From: Solirubrobacteraceae bacterium
GTDB taxonomy: Bacteria > Actinomycetota > Thermoleophilia > Solirubrobacterales > Solirubrobacteraceae
Length of the DNA stretch: 64,000 bases
Direction: 5' to 3'
Assembly: GCA_031177685.1 (NCBI GenBank)
Contig: JAPSGI010000001.1
Coordinates: forward strand, 1-64,000
In this document: one piece after another, positions 1-8,086 of the stretch
How the letters are laid out: the number at the start of each line of letters is the position of its first letter
How positions within the stretch are numbered: position 1 is the stretch's first letter
The notes under the pieces: generated by a model
What the model saw: only the letters and a program-made list of their open reading frames with translations
Told to the model about the DNA's origin: nothing
Databases searched by the model: none
Program-made: the position numbers and the translations under genes

Positions 1-1
1 G

Positions 2-1060
2 GCCAAGCAGCGCGGGGAGGACGCGGCCGCCGCCATCGCGGCGATGGAGGACGTGGCGGCGCGCGGGCGCGCGCTGTCCGACGAGGTCGCGGCGGTGGAG
101 CGCGACCTGCAGGCCGCGCTGGTGACGCTGCCCAACCTGCCGGACGACGACGCGCCCGACGAGGACACGGTCCTGCGCGAGGTCGGGCAAGCCGGCCGCG
201 AGGGGCGCGACCACCTGGAGCTGGCCGGCGCCGGGATCGACATGGAGGCCGCCGCGCGCGTGTCGGGCTCGCGCTTCGCGTACCTGAAGGGCGACCTGGT
301 GATGGTGGAGTTCGCGCTGGTGCGCTGGGCGCTGGAGAAGCTGCGCGGCCACGGGTTCGAGCCCGTGGCCCCGCCGGTGCTGGTGCGGGAGCCCGCGCTG
401 TTCGGTACGGGCTTCCTCCCCGACACCGAGCAGCAGATCTACCGCCTGGCCGACGACGACCTCTACCTGATCGGCACCTCGGAGGTGCCCCTGGCCTCGC
501 TGCACGCCGGCGAGGTGCTCGACGACGACGCGCTGCCGCGGCGCTACGCCGGTTTCTCCACCTGCTTCCGGCGCGAGGCGGGCGCGGCGGGCAAGGACAC
601 GCGCGGGATCTTCCGTGTGCACCAGTTCGACAAGGTCGAGATGTTCGCGTTCGTGCGCCCGGAGGAGTCCCCGGACGAGCACGAGCGGCTGCTGGCCGTG
701 CAGGAGGAGATCCTGGGCGAGCTGGAGATCCCCTATCGCGTGGTGAACATCGCGGTGGACGAGCTGGGCGCCTCCGCGGCCCGCAAGTACGACCTCGAGG
801 CGTGGCTGCCCGGCCAGGGCCGCTACCGCGAGCTGACGTCGTGCTCGAACACCACGGACTTCCAGGCGCGCCGCCTGGAGGTGCGCTGGCGCCCGCAGGG
901 CGGCAAGCCCGAGGTGCTGCACACGCTCAACGGGACCGCGGTCGCCGTGGGGCGCACGCTGATCGCGCTGCTGGAAAACGGCCAGCGCGACGACGGCACC
1001 GTCGCGTTCCCGCCCGCGCTGGTCGCCGCCGGCGCCCCGGAGACACTCGGCGCGTCCTGA
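2..1060 (+). CDS. serS: Seryl-tRNA synthetase, 5' end cut by the window
   Basis: Charges tRNA-Ser with serine in the cytosol (class II aminoacyl-tRNA synthetase). The reading frame is open from base 2, so the true start lies upstream and most of the N-terminal coiled-coil arm is missing; the visible part begins in the second helix of that arm. Class II motif 2 is clear (CFRREAGAAGKDTRGIFRVH), as are the serine-binding TSEVPL segment and motif 3 near the end (NGTAVAVGRTLIALLENGQ). Ends in TGA. Two tRNA-Ser genes lie within about 2 kb downstream. Identification is secure. Confidence 0.97.
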   Translation, partial: AKQRGEDAAAAIAAMEDVAARGRALSDEVAAVERDLQAALVTLPNLPDDDAPDEDTVLREVGQAGREGRDHLELAGAGIDMEAAARVSGSRFAYLKGDLVMVEFALVRWALEKLRGHGFEPVAPPVLVREPALFGTGFLPDTEQQIYRLADDDLYLIGTSEVPLASLHAGEVLDDDALPRRYAGFSTCFRREAGAAGKDTRGIFRVHQFDKVEMFAFVRPEESPDEHERLLAVQEEILGELEIPYRVVNIAVDELGASAARKYDLEAWLPGQGRYRELTSCSNTTDFQARRLEVRWRPQGGKPEVLHTLNGTAVAVGRTLIALLENGQRDDGTVAFPPALVAAGAPETLGAS

Positions 1061-1082
1061 ACCGCCGCTACGGTTCGGCTCG

Positions 1083-1568
1083 GTGGAGGGGTCTCCGGAG
1101 AATCGCGAACGCCGAACGGGAGTCGTCCTCGGCGTGCTCGCGACGCTGGTGCTCGCGCTGGGAATCGTGCTCGGGGTCGTGCTCGCGTCCGACGACGACG
1201 GACCGTCCGACGATCCGGACGTGACGGCGCCCGCCACCGCGACGCAGCCCACGGACACCGTGACGGTCACCCAGCCCCCTCCGACCACGGCGACGGCCAC
1301 CACGCCGACCGCGGCGACGATCACCCAGCCGCAGGCCAAGGCGGCCGCGGCCCGCGGCGCCTCCGAGGAAGCGCAGAAGGGCGGCATCTCGTTCCGTCCA
1401 TCGGACTGGGACGTGCGCTGCACCGCCGCCGGGGGCGGCCCCCGCGCCACCCGCTGGACGTGCCAGGTGGCGTCGAGCAACGGCCAGTGCGCCGGGACGA
1501 TCGTCGCCTTCGCCCGCACGACGAACGTGGCCGTCACGGCGGATCCGCGCATCGCCTGCGGCGAGTGA
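1083..1568 (+). CDS. Membrane-anchored hypothetical protein
   Basis: 161 residues from a GTG start 22 bases after serS. A short charged N-terminus precedes one hydrophobic helix (about residues 13-36, VVLGVLATLVLALGIVLGVV). A Thr/Pro/Ala-rich linker follows (about 43-85), then a C-terminal region with three or four Cys (CTAAGGG, WTCQV, GQCAG, IACGE) that could form disulfides outside the cell. The pattern is a single-pass protein with a small extracytoplasmic domain. I do not recognise a family, so no function is assigned. Confidence 0.7.
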   Translation: MEGSPENRERRTGVVLGVLATLVLALGIVLGVVLASDDDGPSDDPDVTAPATATQPTDTVTVTQPPPTTATATTPTAATITQPQAKAAAARGASEEAQKGGISFRPSDWDVRCTAAGGGPRATRWTCQVASSNGQCAGTIVAFARTTNVAVTADPRIACGE

Positions 1569-1611
1569 TCCCGGCGTTTTCGAAGCGCGGACGCCGGGTA
1601 CGCCGCAGCCG

Positions 1612-2949
1612 ATGCAGGGGGGTTTCGTGTTCGCCGCGACGGCCGCGCTGGCGCTTGCGCTCAGCCCGGCCGGCGCGGCGGCGCACGACGGCGGCGTCGA
1701 CCCCGCCGCGCAGCACGCGTCGCTCCCGTTCTCGACGCCGTCCGCCTTCGCGCCGCTCGCCGGCATCGGCGAGAACGTCGAGTACGTCGGCGGCGACAAC
1801 GGCTTCACCGGCGGGCACGTCGCGGTCCAGGGCAAGCGGCTGTACCTGGGCTCCTACGGGCGCGGCCTGAAGATCTACGACATCTCCGACCCGCAGGCTC
1901 CGCGGCCGATCGGCCAGTACGTCCCGGGCGGCGCGCGCGCCGACGCGCCTCCGGACGCCGCCGTATTCGACGGGCGCCACATCGCCGTGCTCAACGGCAC
2001 CCGCCGCACCTCCACCCACAGCGCGGTCCCGGGCGACGCGCGGACCGATCGCACCGAGTTCCTCGACGTGACGGACCCGGCGAACCCGCGCCTGCTGTGG
2101 ACGTTCGGCCCCGACCAGGTCGACGGCGAGTCCCACAACGGCGACATCGTGGACGAGCGCCGCCTGTACTTCCCGTCCGGCGGTCTCGGCGTCCAGGGCC
2201 TGCGCATCTACGACCTCGCGCCGCTGCTGGGCGACACGCCCGCCGCGCCGCGCAACCTCGTGCGCGCCGACCCGGTGGCGCTGTGGAACGAATCGCCCTA
2301 CCGCGCGGGCCGGCCGGTCGGCGCGCCCTTCACCCACACGCACGACATCACGGTGTACCCGGACCTGCAGGTCGGCGACGGGCGGCGCGACATCGCGCTG
2401 CTGGCCGAGGGCGGCGCCTACGCCGGGGCGGGGAACACCGGCAGCGTGTTCGTCATCGACGTCACCGACCCCGCGCACCCGGTGGTCCTGCTGCGCTGGC
2501 TGCACGAGTCCGGTCCCGGCCACCATCCGATCCGCTACCACCACGAGGCGCAGCTGCTGGACGGCGACCCGCGCCTGATGCTGGTCACCGACGAGGACCT
2601 GCACAACGGCTGCGGCGGCGCCGGCGGAGTGGTGGCGCTGCGCCTGAGCGAGGACCTGACGTCGGTGCTGCGCGAGGAGTCCGAGTGGTTCATCCCGCTG
2701 GGGACGCCCGCCCCCGTGTGCTCGGTGCACGTGTTCTCGTCCAAGGGCGACCTCGCGTTCTTCGGCTCCTACAACGCCGGCCTGCAGGTCGTCTCCTACC
2801 GCGACCCGGCGAACCCGCGCCGCGTCGGGCAGTTCATCGCCGAGGGCGCCACGTCCTGGGGCGCCCAGGTGCACCGCAAGGGCATCGTCTACGTCGGCGA
2901 CATGACGCGCGGCCTCGACGTCTTCCGGTACACCGGCCCCAAGGGCTGA
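1612..2949 (+). CDS. Secreted LVIVD-repeat beta-propeller protein
   Basis: 445 residues from ATG 1612. An N-terminal signal peptide (FVFAATAALALALSPAGAAA) predicts export. The rest holds repeated blades of the LVIVD type: the phrase 'IYDISDPQAPRPIGQ' recurs in variant forms ('FLDVTDPANPRLLW', 'VIDVTDPAHPVVLLR', 'VVSYRDPANPRRVGQ'), ending in 'DVFRYTGPKG'. Such repeats form a propeller. The biochemical role of the family is mostly unknown; many members are surface or secreted. His-rich stretches (THTHDI, HHPIRYHHEA) may bind metal, which is inference. Confidence 0.85.
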   Translation: MQGGFVFAATAALALALSPAGAAAHDGGVDPAAQHASLPFSTPSAFAPLAGIGENVEYVGGDNGFTGGHVAVQGKRLYLGSYGRGLKIYDISDPQAPRPIGQYVPGGARADAPPDAAVFDGRHIAVLNGTRRTSTHSAVPGDARTDRTEFLDVTDPANPRLLWTFGPDQVDGESHNGDIVDERRLYFPSGGLGVQGLRIYDLAPLLGDTPAAPRNLVRADPVALWNESPYRAGRPVGAPFTHTHDITVYPDLQVGDGRRDIALLAEGGAYAGAGNTGSVFVIDVTDPAHPVVLLRWLHESGPGHHPIRYHHEAQLLDGDPRLMLVTDEDLHNGCGGAGGVVALRLSEDLTSVLREESEWFIPLGTPAPVCSVHVFSSKGDLAFFGSYNAGLQVVSYRDPANPRRVGQFIAEGATSWGAQVHRKGIVYVGDMTRGLDVFRYTGPKG

Positions 2950-2959
2950 GCGCGCGCAA

Positions 2960-3048
2960 CGGAGGGGGTGGGATTCGAACCCACGAGGGACCTGACGGCC
3001 CCTAGCGGCTTTCAAGGCCGCCGCATTCAACCGCTCTGCCACCCCTCC
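2960..3048 (-). tRNA. tRNA-Ser (anticodon TGA)
   Basis: On the minus strand the sequence starts GGAGGGGTGGCAGAGCGG and ends with the T-loop GGTTCGAATCCC and acceptor CCCCTCC. The anticodon loop reads CTTGAAA, giving anticodon TGA. The long variable arm (between CCGC and the T-stem) is typical of tRNA-Ser. No CCA is encoded. It lies convergent with the LVIVD gene and divergent from the next tRNA-Ser, 60 bases away. Confidence 0.97.
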
Positions 3049-3108
3049 GGGTGGGATGACAGGGTAGCCCCGCCCCCGGTGATCAGCGCCTAAACTGGTC
3101 GCGACCCC

Positions 3109-3197
3109 GGAGAGGTGGCCGAGTGGCTGAAGGCACTCGCCTGCTAAGCGAGTATGGGGTTCACGCTCCATCGCGGGTTCGAATCCCGCCCTCTCCG
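3109..3197 (+). tRNA. tRNA-Ser (anticodon GCT)
   Basis: Starts GGAGAGGTGGCCGAGTGG and ends GGTTCGAATCCCGCCCTCTCC plus discriminator G. The anticodon loop CTGCTAA gives GCT. A long variable arm is present, as expected for tRNA-Ser. No CCA is encoded. It decodes AGC/AGT codons. Confidence 0.97.
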
Positions 3198-3213
3198 CTC
3201 AGATCGAGCGCGC

Positions 3214-3996
3214 TCAGTCGAAGAAGCGGCTCGCGTGGCGCGGCGCGAGCTCCAGCGCGAAGTTCTGGTCGTGCACCCGTTGCACCACGCGGCCGACCTT
3301 GGACTTCAGGCGGTCGCGATCGACAAGCAGCGCCAGGCCGTACGGGCCCGGCATCAGGAACAGCTCGAGCTGGTGCCGGCTCTCGTCCATGAAGTCCTCC
3401 ACGGCGGTGAGCACTCCGTTGCGCGGGCCGCCCTCGTGGACCGCATTGGCGCACTGCGCGTTTTTCCCCGCGGGCGTCAGCTTGGAGACTTTCTGCACGA
3501 TCCCGGAGTACTTGAAGGGCTGACGAGACTCCGCGGGGACGTTGTCGGGCTCGTAGTACATGTCGCGCCGGCCGTAGGGCCAGTCGACGTCGTGCAGGAA
3601 CGTGATGGGCCACTTCCGGGCCCGCTCGAGGATCCGCAGCTCGGAGATGACCGTGTACCAGTTGTGGTCGCCGTCGAGCAGGGCGGCGTCGGGGTCCTTG
3701 ATGAGAGGCAGGGCCTCGAGGCTCAGGGCCTGGTGCATGACGAAGGCTTTGGGGTACGCGCGTTCGTACTGGCCGACGTCGAAGAGCGGCTCGGGGTCGA
3801 TGGAGTGCACGACGCCGCGCCGCGTCGAGAGCCAGCGAAGCAGCTGGACGGTGTTGGCTCCGGTTTCCGCCCCGACCTCCACGACCGTGCGGGGCTTGGC
3901 CGCCGACAGGACGGGGTTCACGACGCGCTGCCAGAACATGTCCATGGCCGTGAGCCTACGCTTGCTCGGCGGGCGCGGCTCGGTTAGCGTCTTCAC
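3214..3996 (-). CDS. Class I SAM-dependent methyltransferase (Methyltransf_24 type)
   Basis: 260 residues from a GTG start. SAM-binding motif I appears as VVEVGAETGANT (about residues 38-49), followed by 'VHSIDPEP' (motif II) and 'AALLDGDHNWYTVISEL', a phrase typical of the Methyltransf_24/cephalosporin-hydroxylase-like group. Members often act on sugars or small molecules; the substrate here is unknown. The gene ends just after tRNA-Ser(GCT) and starts 26 bases from the divergent DUF1326 gene, so the two promoters must overlap. ATG codons downstream (MDMFWQ) are alternative starts. Confidence 0.75.
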   Translation of the reverse strand: MKTLTEPRPPSKRRLTAMDMFWQRVVNPVLSAAKPRTVVEVGAETGANTVQLLRWLSTRRGVVHSIDPEPLFDVGQYERAYPKAFVMHQALSLEALPLIKDPDAALLDGDHNWYTVISELRILERARKWPITFLHDVDWPYGRRDMYYEPDNVPAESRQPFKYSGIVQKVSKLTPAGKNAQCANAVHEGGPRNGVLTAVEDFMDESRHQLELFLMPGPYGLALLVDRDRLKSKVGRVVQRVHDQNFALELAPRHASRFFD

Positions 3997-4022
3997 CGCA
4001 CCCGAGCGGGAGGAAGGACGCG

Positions 4023-4616
4023 ATGGCGCATCGGATCGAGGGGACGTACTACACGCCCTGCAGCTGCGACGTTGGATGTCCGTGCATCTTCGGCGCGCCG
4101 GACGGCGACCGCGGGTGGTGCTCGGGCGCTCTGCTCATGGACATCCGCGCCGGCGAGGCCGGCGGCGTGGACGTGGCCGGCGCCCGGGCGGTGCTGGCGG
4201 CCGACTGGCCGCGGGGCTTCGTGTCGGGCGGCGGGACGGCGCGGGTCTACTTCGACACCGCGGTGAGCGACGAGCAGCGCGCCGCGCTGGAGCCGGTCAT
4301 CCAGGGCAACGACGGCGGGACGCTGGCCGGCATCGGCGCGGCGATCGACAACTGGCTGCCGTCCGAGCAGGCCGCGATCGACCTCCAGGAGGAGGATGGC
4401 GGGATCCGCTACACGCTGGGGGACGTAGGGGTCGCCGTATCCAAGCCGCTGCGCGACCCGGACGGCGCGATCACGGTCGTGCGCAACCTCCCGGTGGCGT
4501 TCGTCGAGGACACGGTGCTCGCCCGCGGCGACGGGACGCGCTTCAGCCCGCCCGACATGCGCGAGTGGGAGAGCGGCGGGCACTCCGAGCAGGGCGACTT
4601 CGTCTGGTCCAGCTGA
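4023..4616 (+). CDS. DUF1326 domain protein
   Basis: 197 residues from ATG, preceded by GGGAGGAAGG. The N-terminus carries the family's cysteine motif CSCDVGCPC (C13, C15, C19, C21), which looks like a metal or thiol site. The rest fits DUF1326 over its full length. Biochemical function of the family is unknown. It is followed 10 bases later by a DUF2182 membrane protein; these two families often occur together, so a joint role, perhaps in metal handling, is inferred. Confidence 0.88.
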   Translation: MAHRIEGTYYTPCSCDVGCPCIFGAPDGDRGWCSGALLMDIRAGEAGGVDVAGARAVLAADWPRGFVSGGGTARVYFDTAVSDEQRAALEPVIQGNDGGTLAGIGAAIDNWLPSEQAAIDLQEEDGGIRYTLGDVGVAVSKPLRDPDGAITVVRNLPVAFVEDTVLARGDGTRFSPPDMREWESGGHSEQGDFVWSS

Positions 4617-4626
4617 CCGAGGATCG

Positions 4627-5484
4627 ATGAGCACGCAGGCGGCAACGCTCGAGCGGCGGGGCGGGACGGCCTCGCCGCCGGTGCTGTGGCTCCCGTGGCG
4701 CCTGGCCATCGTCGCGGTGCTCATCGGGCTGGCGGCCGTCGCCTGGGCGGCCACCGACCTTCGCATGGCGGGCATGGACCACGGTCCCGGCACCGACCCC
4801 GGCGCCTTCGGGTTCTACGTCACCACGTGGGTGGTGATGATGGCCGCGATGATGTTCCCGTCGGTGGCGCCGATGGTGATGATGCACGTCCGGGTCATGC
4901 GCCGCCGGCGCGAGCAGGGCGGGGCCACGACGCTCGGCGCCAGCGCGCTGTTCGTGGCGGGCTACCTGGTCACGTGGGCCGCCGCCGGCCTGGCGGGCTA
5001 CGCGGTGCTCAAGGCGGGCCGCGCCCTGGACGGCGGGCTGTTGGCGTGGGACCGCGGCGGGCGCTGGGCGGCGGCGGGCGTGCTCGCGGCCGCGGCGGTG
5101 TACGAGCTGACGCCGCTCAAGGACGTGTGCCTGAGCAAGTGCCGGGGGCCCCTCGGGTTCATCCTGCAGTCATGGCGCGACGGGCGCCTCGGCGCGCTGC
5201 GGATGGGGATCTCGCACGGCGCGTGGTGCGTGGGCTGCTGCTGGGCGCTGATGGCGGCGCTGTTCGCGCTGGGCGCGATGAGCGTCGCCTGGATGGCGCT
5301 GATCGGCGCGCTGATTGCCGCGGAGAAGCTGATGCCGTGGAAGTCGGTCGCCACCTACAGTGCCACCGTCGTGCTGGCCGCCCTGGCGATCGGCGTGGCC
5401 GCGTCGCCCGGGTCGGTGCCCGGGCTCACCGTGCCCGCCGACCATCACGGCATGGCCGCCGAGCACGAGGAGCCGATGCACTAG
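4627..5484 (+). CDS. DUF2182 predicted metal-binding integral membrane protein
   Basis: 285 residues from ATG. About six or seven hydrophobic helices are visible, with conserved features of the family: 'TWVVMMAAMMFPSVAPMV' near residue 65, 'CLSKCRGPLGF' and 'HGAWCVGCCWALM'. Met/His-rich ends (MAGMDHG near the first loop, DHHGMAAEHEEPMH at the C-terminus) would suit copper binding, which is inference. It forms an operon with the DUF1326 gene. Its stop overlaps that of the convergent gene at 5481. Confidence 0.88.
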   Translation: MSTQAATLERRGGTASPPVLWLPWRLAIVAVLIGLAAVAWAATDLRMAGMDHGPGTDPGAFGFYVTTWVVMMAAMMFPSVAPMVMMHVRVMRRRREQGGATTLGASALFVAGYLVTWAAAGLAGYAVLKAGRALDGGLLAWDRGGRWAAAGVLAAAAVYELTPLKDVCLSKCRGPLGFILQSWRDGRLGALRMGISHGAWCVGCCWALMAALFALGAMSVAWMALIGALIAAEKLMPWKSVATYSATVVLAALAIGVAASPGSVPGLTVPADHHGMAAEHEEPMH

Positions 5485-6269
5485 GGCCGTTCGGCGTCCG
5501 CCTCGAGCGGCAGGCACACGCGGCAGAAGTCCTCGCCGAAGGGCGTCAGGTGGATCGTGCGCCGCACGGTCTTACGGCCACGTCCCGCCCGGCGCAGGGC
5601 GGCGAGCACGTCCGGCTGCGCCTCCAGGACCTGGTAGCGCAGCGGATCCTCCAGCGGCTCGCGCGAGAACCAGACCAGGCCCAGGCGGTAGAGGTTGTTG
5701 AGGTAGGCCGGTACGCGGTCCAGGTGGCGGCAGCCGGCCTGGGCGCCGATCATCGACAGGCCCGGCGCGACGAGCTGGGTGGTGATCGGAAGGCCCTCCT
5801 TGGCGCCGCGCACGTCGACGGAGGGCTGCGGGCCCTCGAGTGCCAGCAGCCGCAGGATTCGTCCCTCGTCGGGGTGCAGCTGGTCGAGGATCCGGTCGTA
5901 GGCGGGGTGCGCGGGCTCCTCGTCGGTCACGTCGGCCGAGCGGCGCAGCAGCTCGGCGCCACGCTCGCGCAGGGCGTCCGTCGCGGTCTCGTAGGTCTCC
6001 TCGTCCATCGGGTCGCCGTCGGGGCCGCCGTTCTCGGTCGTCACGCCCAGCGTGCGGCGGACGTATTCGCGCAGGTCCGCCACGACGTCGGCCGGGGACT
6101 CGCCGTTGGCGGCGGCGCGCAGCAGGCGCGTGGTGGTGCGCATGGAGGTCACGACCGTCCATTGCGCGGTCCGCCACCACGCGCCGGCGGCGAGCCGGGC
6201 CAGGGCGGGGCTGGCGCGCAGGACGTCGCGCTCCAGCGGCGGTTCTTCGCGGAGCGGGCCGTCGTCCAT
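5481..6269 (-). CDS. Abi-alpha / DUF4393-like protein
   Basis: 262 residues. The ATG overlaps the stop of the upstream DUF445 gene (TGATG), so translation is probably coupled. The middle part ('LHPDEGRILRLLALEGPQPSVDV', then 'YLNNLYRLGLVWFSREPLEDP') resembles the Abi-alpha family, whose founding members were named for abortive infection; most chromosomal members have no proven role. It ends with a Cys-containing tail (FCRVCLPLE). No membrane segment is evident. The family call is by eye. Confidence 0.7.
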   Translation of the reverse strand: MDDGPLREEPPLERDVLRASPALARLAAGAWWRTAQWTVVTSMRTTTRLLRAAANGESPADVVADLREYVRRTLGVTTENGGPDGDPMDEETYETATDALRERGAELLRRSADVTDEEPAHPAYDRILDQLHPDEGRILRLLALEGPQPSVDVRGAKEGLPITTQLVAPGLSMIGAQAGCRHLDRVPAYLNNLYRLGLVWFSREPLEDPLRYQVLEAQPDVLAALRRAGRGRKTVRRTIHLTPFGEDFCRVCLPLEADAERP

Positions 6270-7540
6270 CACACGCCGAAGATCCCGAGGTGCAGGAGCC
6301 CGGCCACGAAGCCCAGCACGGCGCCGTGGAGCATGAGCAGCCACTCGTCCTCGCGCATCGCCGAGCGCAGCAGCTCGGAGAAGTCGCGCGACGGCAGCTC
6401 GCGCATTCGCTCGGCGAACAGCTCGCGCACGGCCTGGCTCTGGCGCGCGTTGAACTCCGGGTCCATCAGCGGCGTCATCGTGTAGTCGACGGCCTCCACG
6501 GCGACCGTCTCGCGGATCGAGTCGTACTCGCGCGGGCCGACGGCGGCGCGCACGGCGGGCTGGGCCACCCCGCTGGCCCGATCCACCGCCGGGCGCAGGG
6601 CGTCGCGCAGCAGCTGGTGGGTGCGATCGCTGCGCGGCCCGTGCAGCAGCTCGTCGCCGATGTTCTCCAGCGTGACGATGTCGTCCGCGACGATCTGCGC
6701 GTAGACGTCGGCCGCCTCGTGCTGGCGGCGCAGGAACAGCCCGTGTACGAGGAAGGGCCCGATGCGGCGCGGCTCGATCGGCTCGAAGATCATCCAGATC
6801 GCCACCCAATTGGTCACGTACCCGACCACCGTCCCGGCGATCGGCAGGACCCACCAGTAGTGGAAGGTCTCGGTCAGCGCGATCACCGGGAAGCCGAGCA
6901 CGAGGCCGAAGAAGAATCCGAAGTTGATGATGAAGCGCAGCTCGCGGCCGCCGACCTCGGTGAAGACCCGGTTGCACAGCTCCGGGCGCTCCTCCATGCG
7001 GCGGATGACCATCAGCTTGATGTCCAGCAGCTGGTCGATGTGGTCGCCGATCCGCTCCGTGACCTCGTGGACCACGCCCGGCAGCTGGTCGCGCACGCGG
7101 GCGTGGACGGCCTCGCGGATGCGCGGCGTCAGATCGCGCCACAGGCGCGGGTGCTCGCGCTCCATGGTGCGCTCGACCAGGTCGCGGATGTCGCGCTCGG
7201 ACGTGGCGAGGATGTGCTCGGCGATCAGGTCCGGGTCCAGCCGCCGGTAGAAGTCCGACGCGTTGCCGAGCTTCGCGATCCCCTTGTCGACGGAGATCGA
7301 GCCCATCTTGGCCGCGCGCGAGGGGATGATCCCCTGCCAGCCCACGCCGCCCTGCATGACGCCGGGAATCTGCTGGATCTTGCGCGGCAGCAGCCCCGCC
7401 AGCGGCTGCAGCCCGGGGAGCCGGAAGCCCTTGAACCGCAGCGGGTTGAAGAGCATCCAGATGCCGGTCCAGTTCGTCACGTAGCCGATCACGCCCGAGA
7501 AGAGCGGGATCGTCACGATGCTGATCGTTTCCGAGCTCAA
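6269..7540 (-). CDS. DUF445 family membrane protein
   Basis: 423 residues from a TTG start. Hydrophobic segments near the N-terminus carry 'GVIGYVTNWTGIWMLFNPLRFKGF', and the motif recurs in the middle as 'GTVVGYVTNWVAIWMIFEPIEP', the duplicated hallmark of DUF445. A final hydrophobic helix closes the protein (AVLGFVAGLLHLGIFGV). The long central region is helical and charged. Family function is unknown. It is coupled to the Abi-alpha-like gene downstream. Confidence 0.85.
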   Translation of the reverse strand: MSSETISIVTIPLFSGVIGYVTNWTGIWMLFNPLRFKGFRLPGLQPLAGLLPRKIQQIPGVMQGGVGWQGIIPSRAAKMGSISVDKGIAKLGNASDFYRRLDPDLIAEHILATSERDIRDLVERTMEREHPRLWRDLTPRIREAVHARVRDQLPGVVHEVTERIGDHIDQLLDIKLMVIRRMEERPELCNRVFTEVGGRELRFIINFGFFFGLVLGFPVIALTETFHYWWVLPIAGTVVGYVTNWVAIWMIFEPIEPRRIGPFLVHGLFLRRQHEAADVYAQIVADDIVTLENIGDELLHGPRSDRTHQLLRDALRPAVDRASGVAQPAVRAAVGPREYDSIRETVAVEAVDYTMTPLMDPEFNARQSQAVRELFAERMRELPSRDFSELLRSAMREDEWLLMLHGAVLGFVAGLLHLGIFGV

Positions 7541-7619
7541 CGGCCGGCCACCCCCGCCCGCGACCCTACCCGGATCGGCCGGTGCCCAGGCGCGGTCGGC
7601 GGCTATCCTTGGCCCTCAG

Positions 7620-7693
<74 letters not shown>

Positions 7694-7830
7694 TCAGAAA
7701 AGACCTCCGGTCGACTCGACGCCGAATCGCGGTCGAGATGCTCCACCCTCGAGTCGGAGGAGCGCAGCGCCAGCGGCCCCCCGGCCGGGCCTGAGTCGCG
7801 AGGCCGCCACGAGCCTGCGACGCCGGCTAT

Positions 7831-7849
7831 CATGTGATTAGATGACTGG
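7831..7849 (+). promoter_or_regulatory. Island operator-like motif, site A
   Basis: CATGTGATTAGATGACTGG. It matches site D (17328-17346, other strand) in 16 of 19 bases and has the same orientation relative to its downstream gene. It sits about 30 bases before the 68-codon leader gene that precedes the HisD-like gene. It is inferred to bind the island's GntR regulator. Confidence 0.55.
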
Positions 7850-7879
7850 CGTAGTCGCAGTCGCACCACTCCGCGCCTG

Positions 7880-8086
7880 ATGCATCAACTCTCCGCAATC
7901 GAGCTTGCCTCGCTCATCGCCGCCCGCGTCGCCTCAGCCGTCGACGTCATCGAGCGCTTCCTGGGGCGCTCGGCTCTAGGCGGGGCGTGGGCCCGTCCAG
8001 AAGAGCTGTCTCGATCGTGGCGAGACGAGCTCAGCGTCCGCGCGGTCTCCGAGCTGCAGGTCATGCCTGAGCGGCTAGCCCCATGA
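7880..8086 (+). CDS. Small protein with amidase-like N-terminus, possibly a gene remnant
   Basis: 68 codons from ATG 7880. The first 25 residues (LSAIELASLIAARVASAVDV then IERFL) look like the N-terminal helix of amidase-signature enzymes; the rest (GRSALGGAWARPEELSRSWR onward) does not. Its TGA overlaps the ATG of the HisD-like gene (ATGA), so it could be a translated leader. Either it is the stump of an amidase cut by the island insertion or a real small protein; the sequence cannot settle this. Confidence 0.4.
   Translation: MHQLSAIELASLIAARVASAVDVIERFLGRSALGGAWARPEELSRSWRDELSVRAVSELQVMPERLAP

Noticed and set aside
1534-3171. Long minus-strand frame over the LVIVD gene and the tRNA
   Set aside because: Runs through a tRNA and has no family features; shadow.
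3154-3987. Plus-strand frame starting inside tRNA-Ser(GCT)
   Set aside because: Begins in a tRNA and is antisense to the methyltransferase; no motifs.
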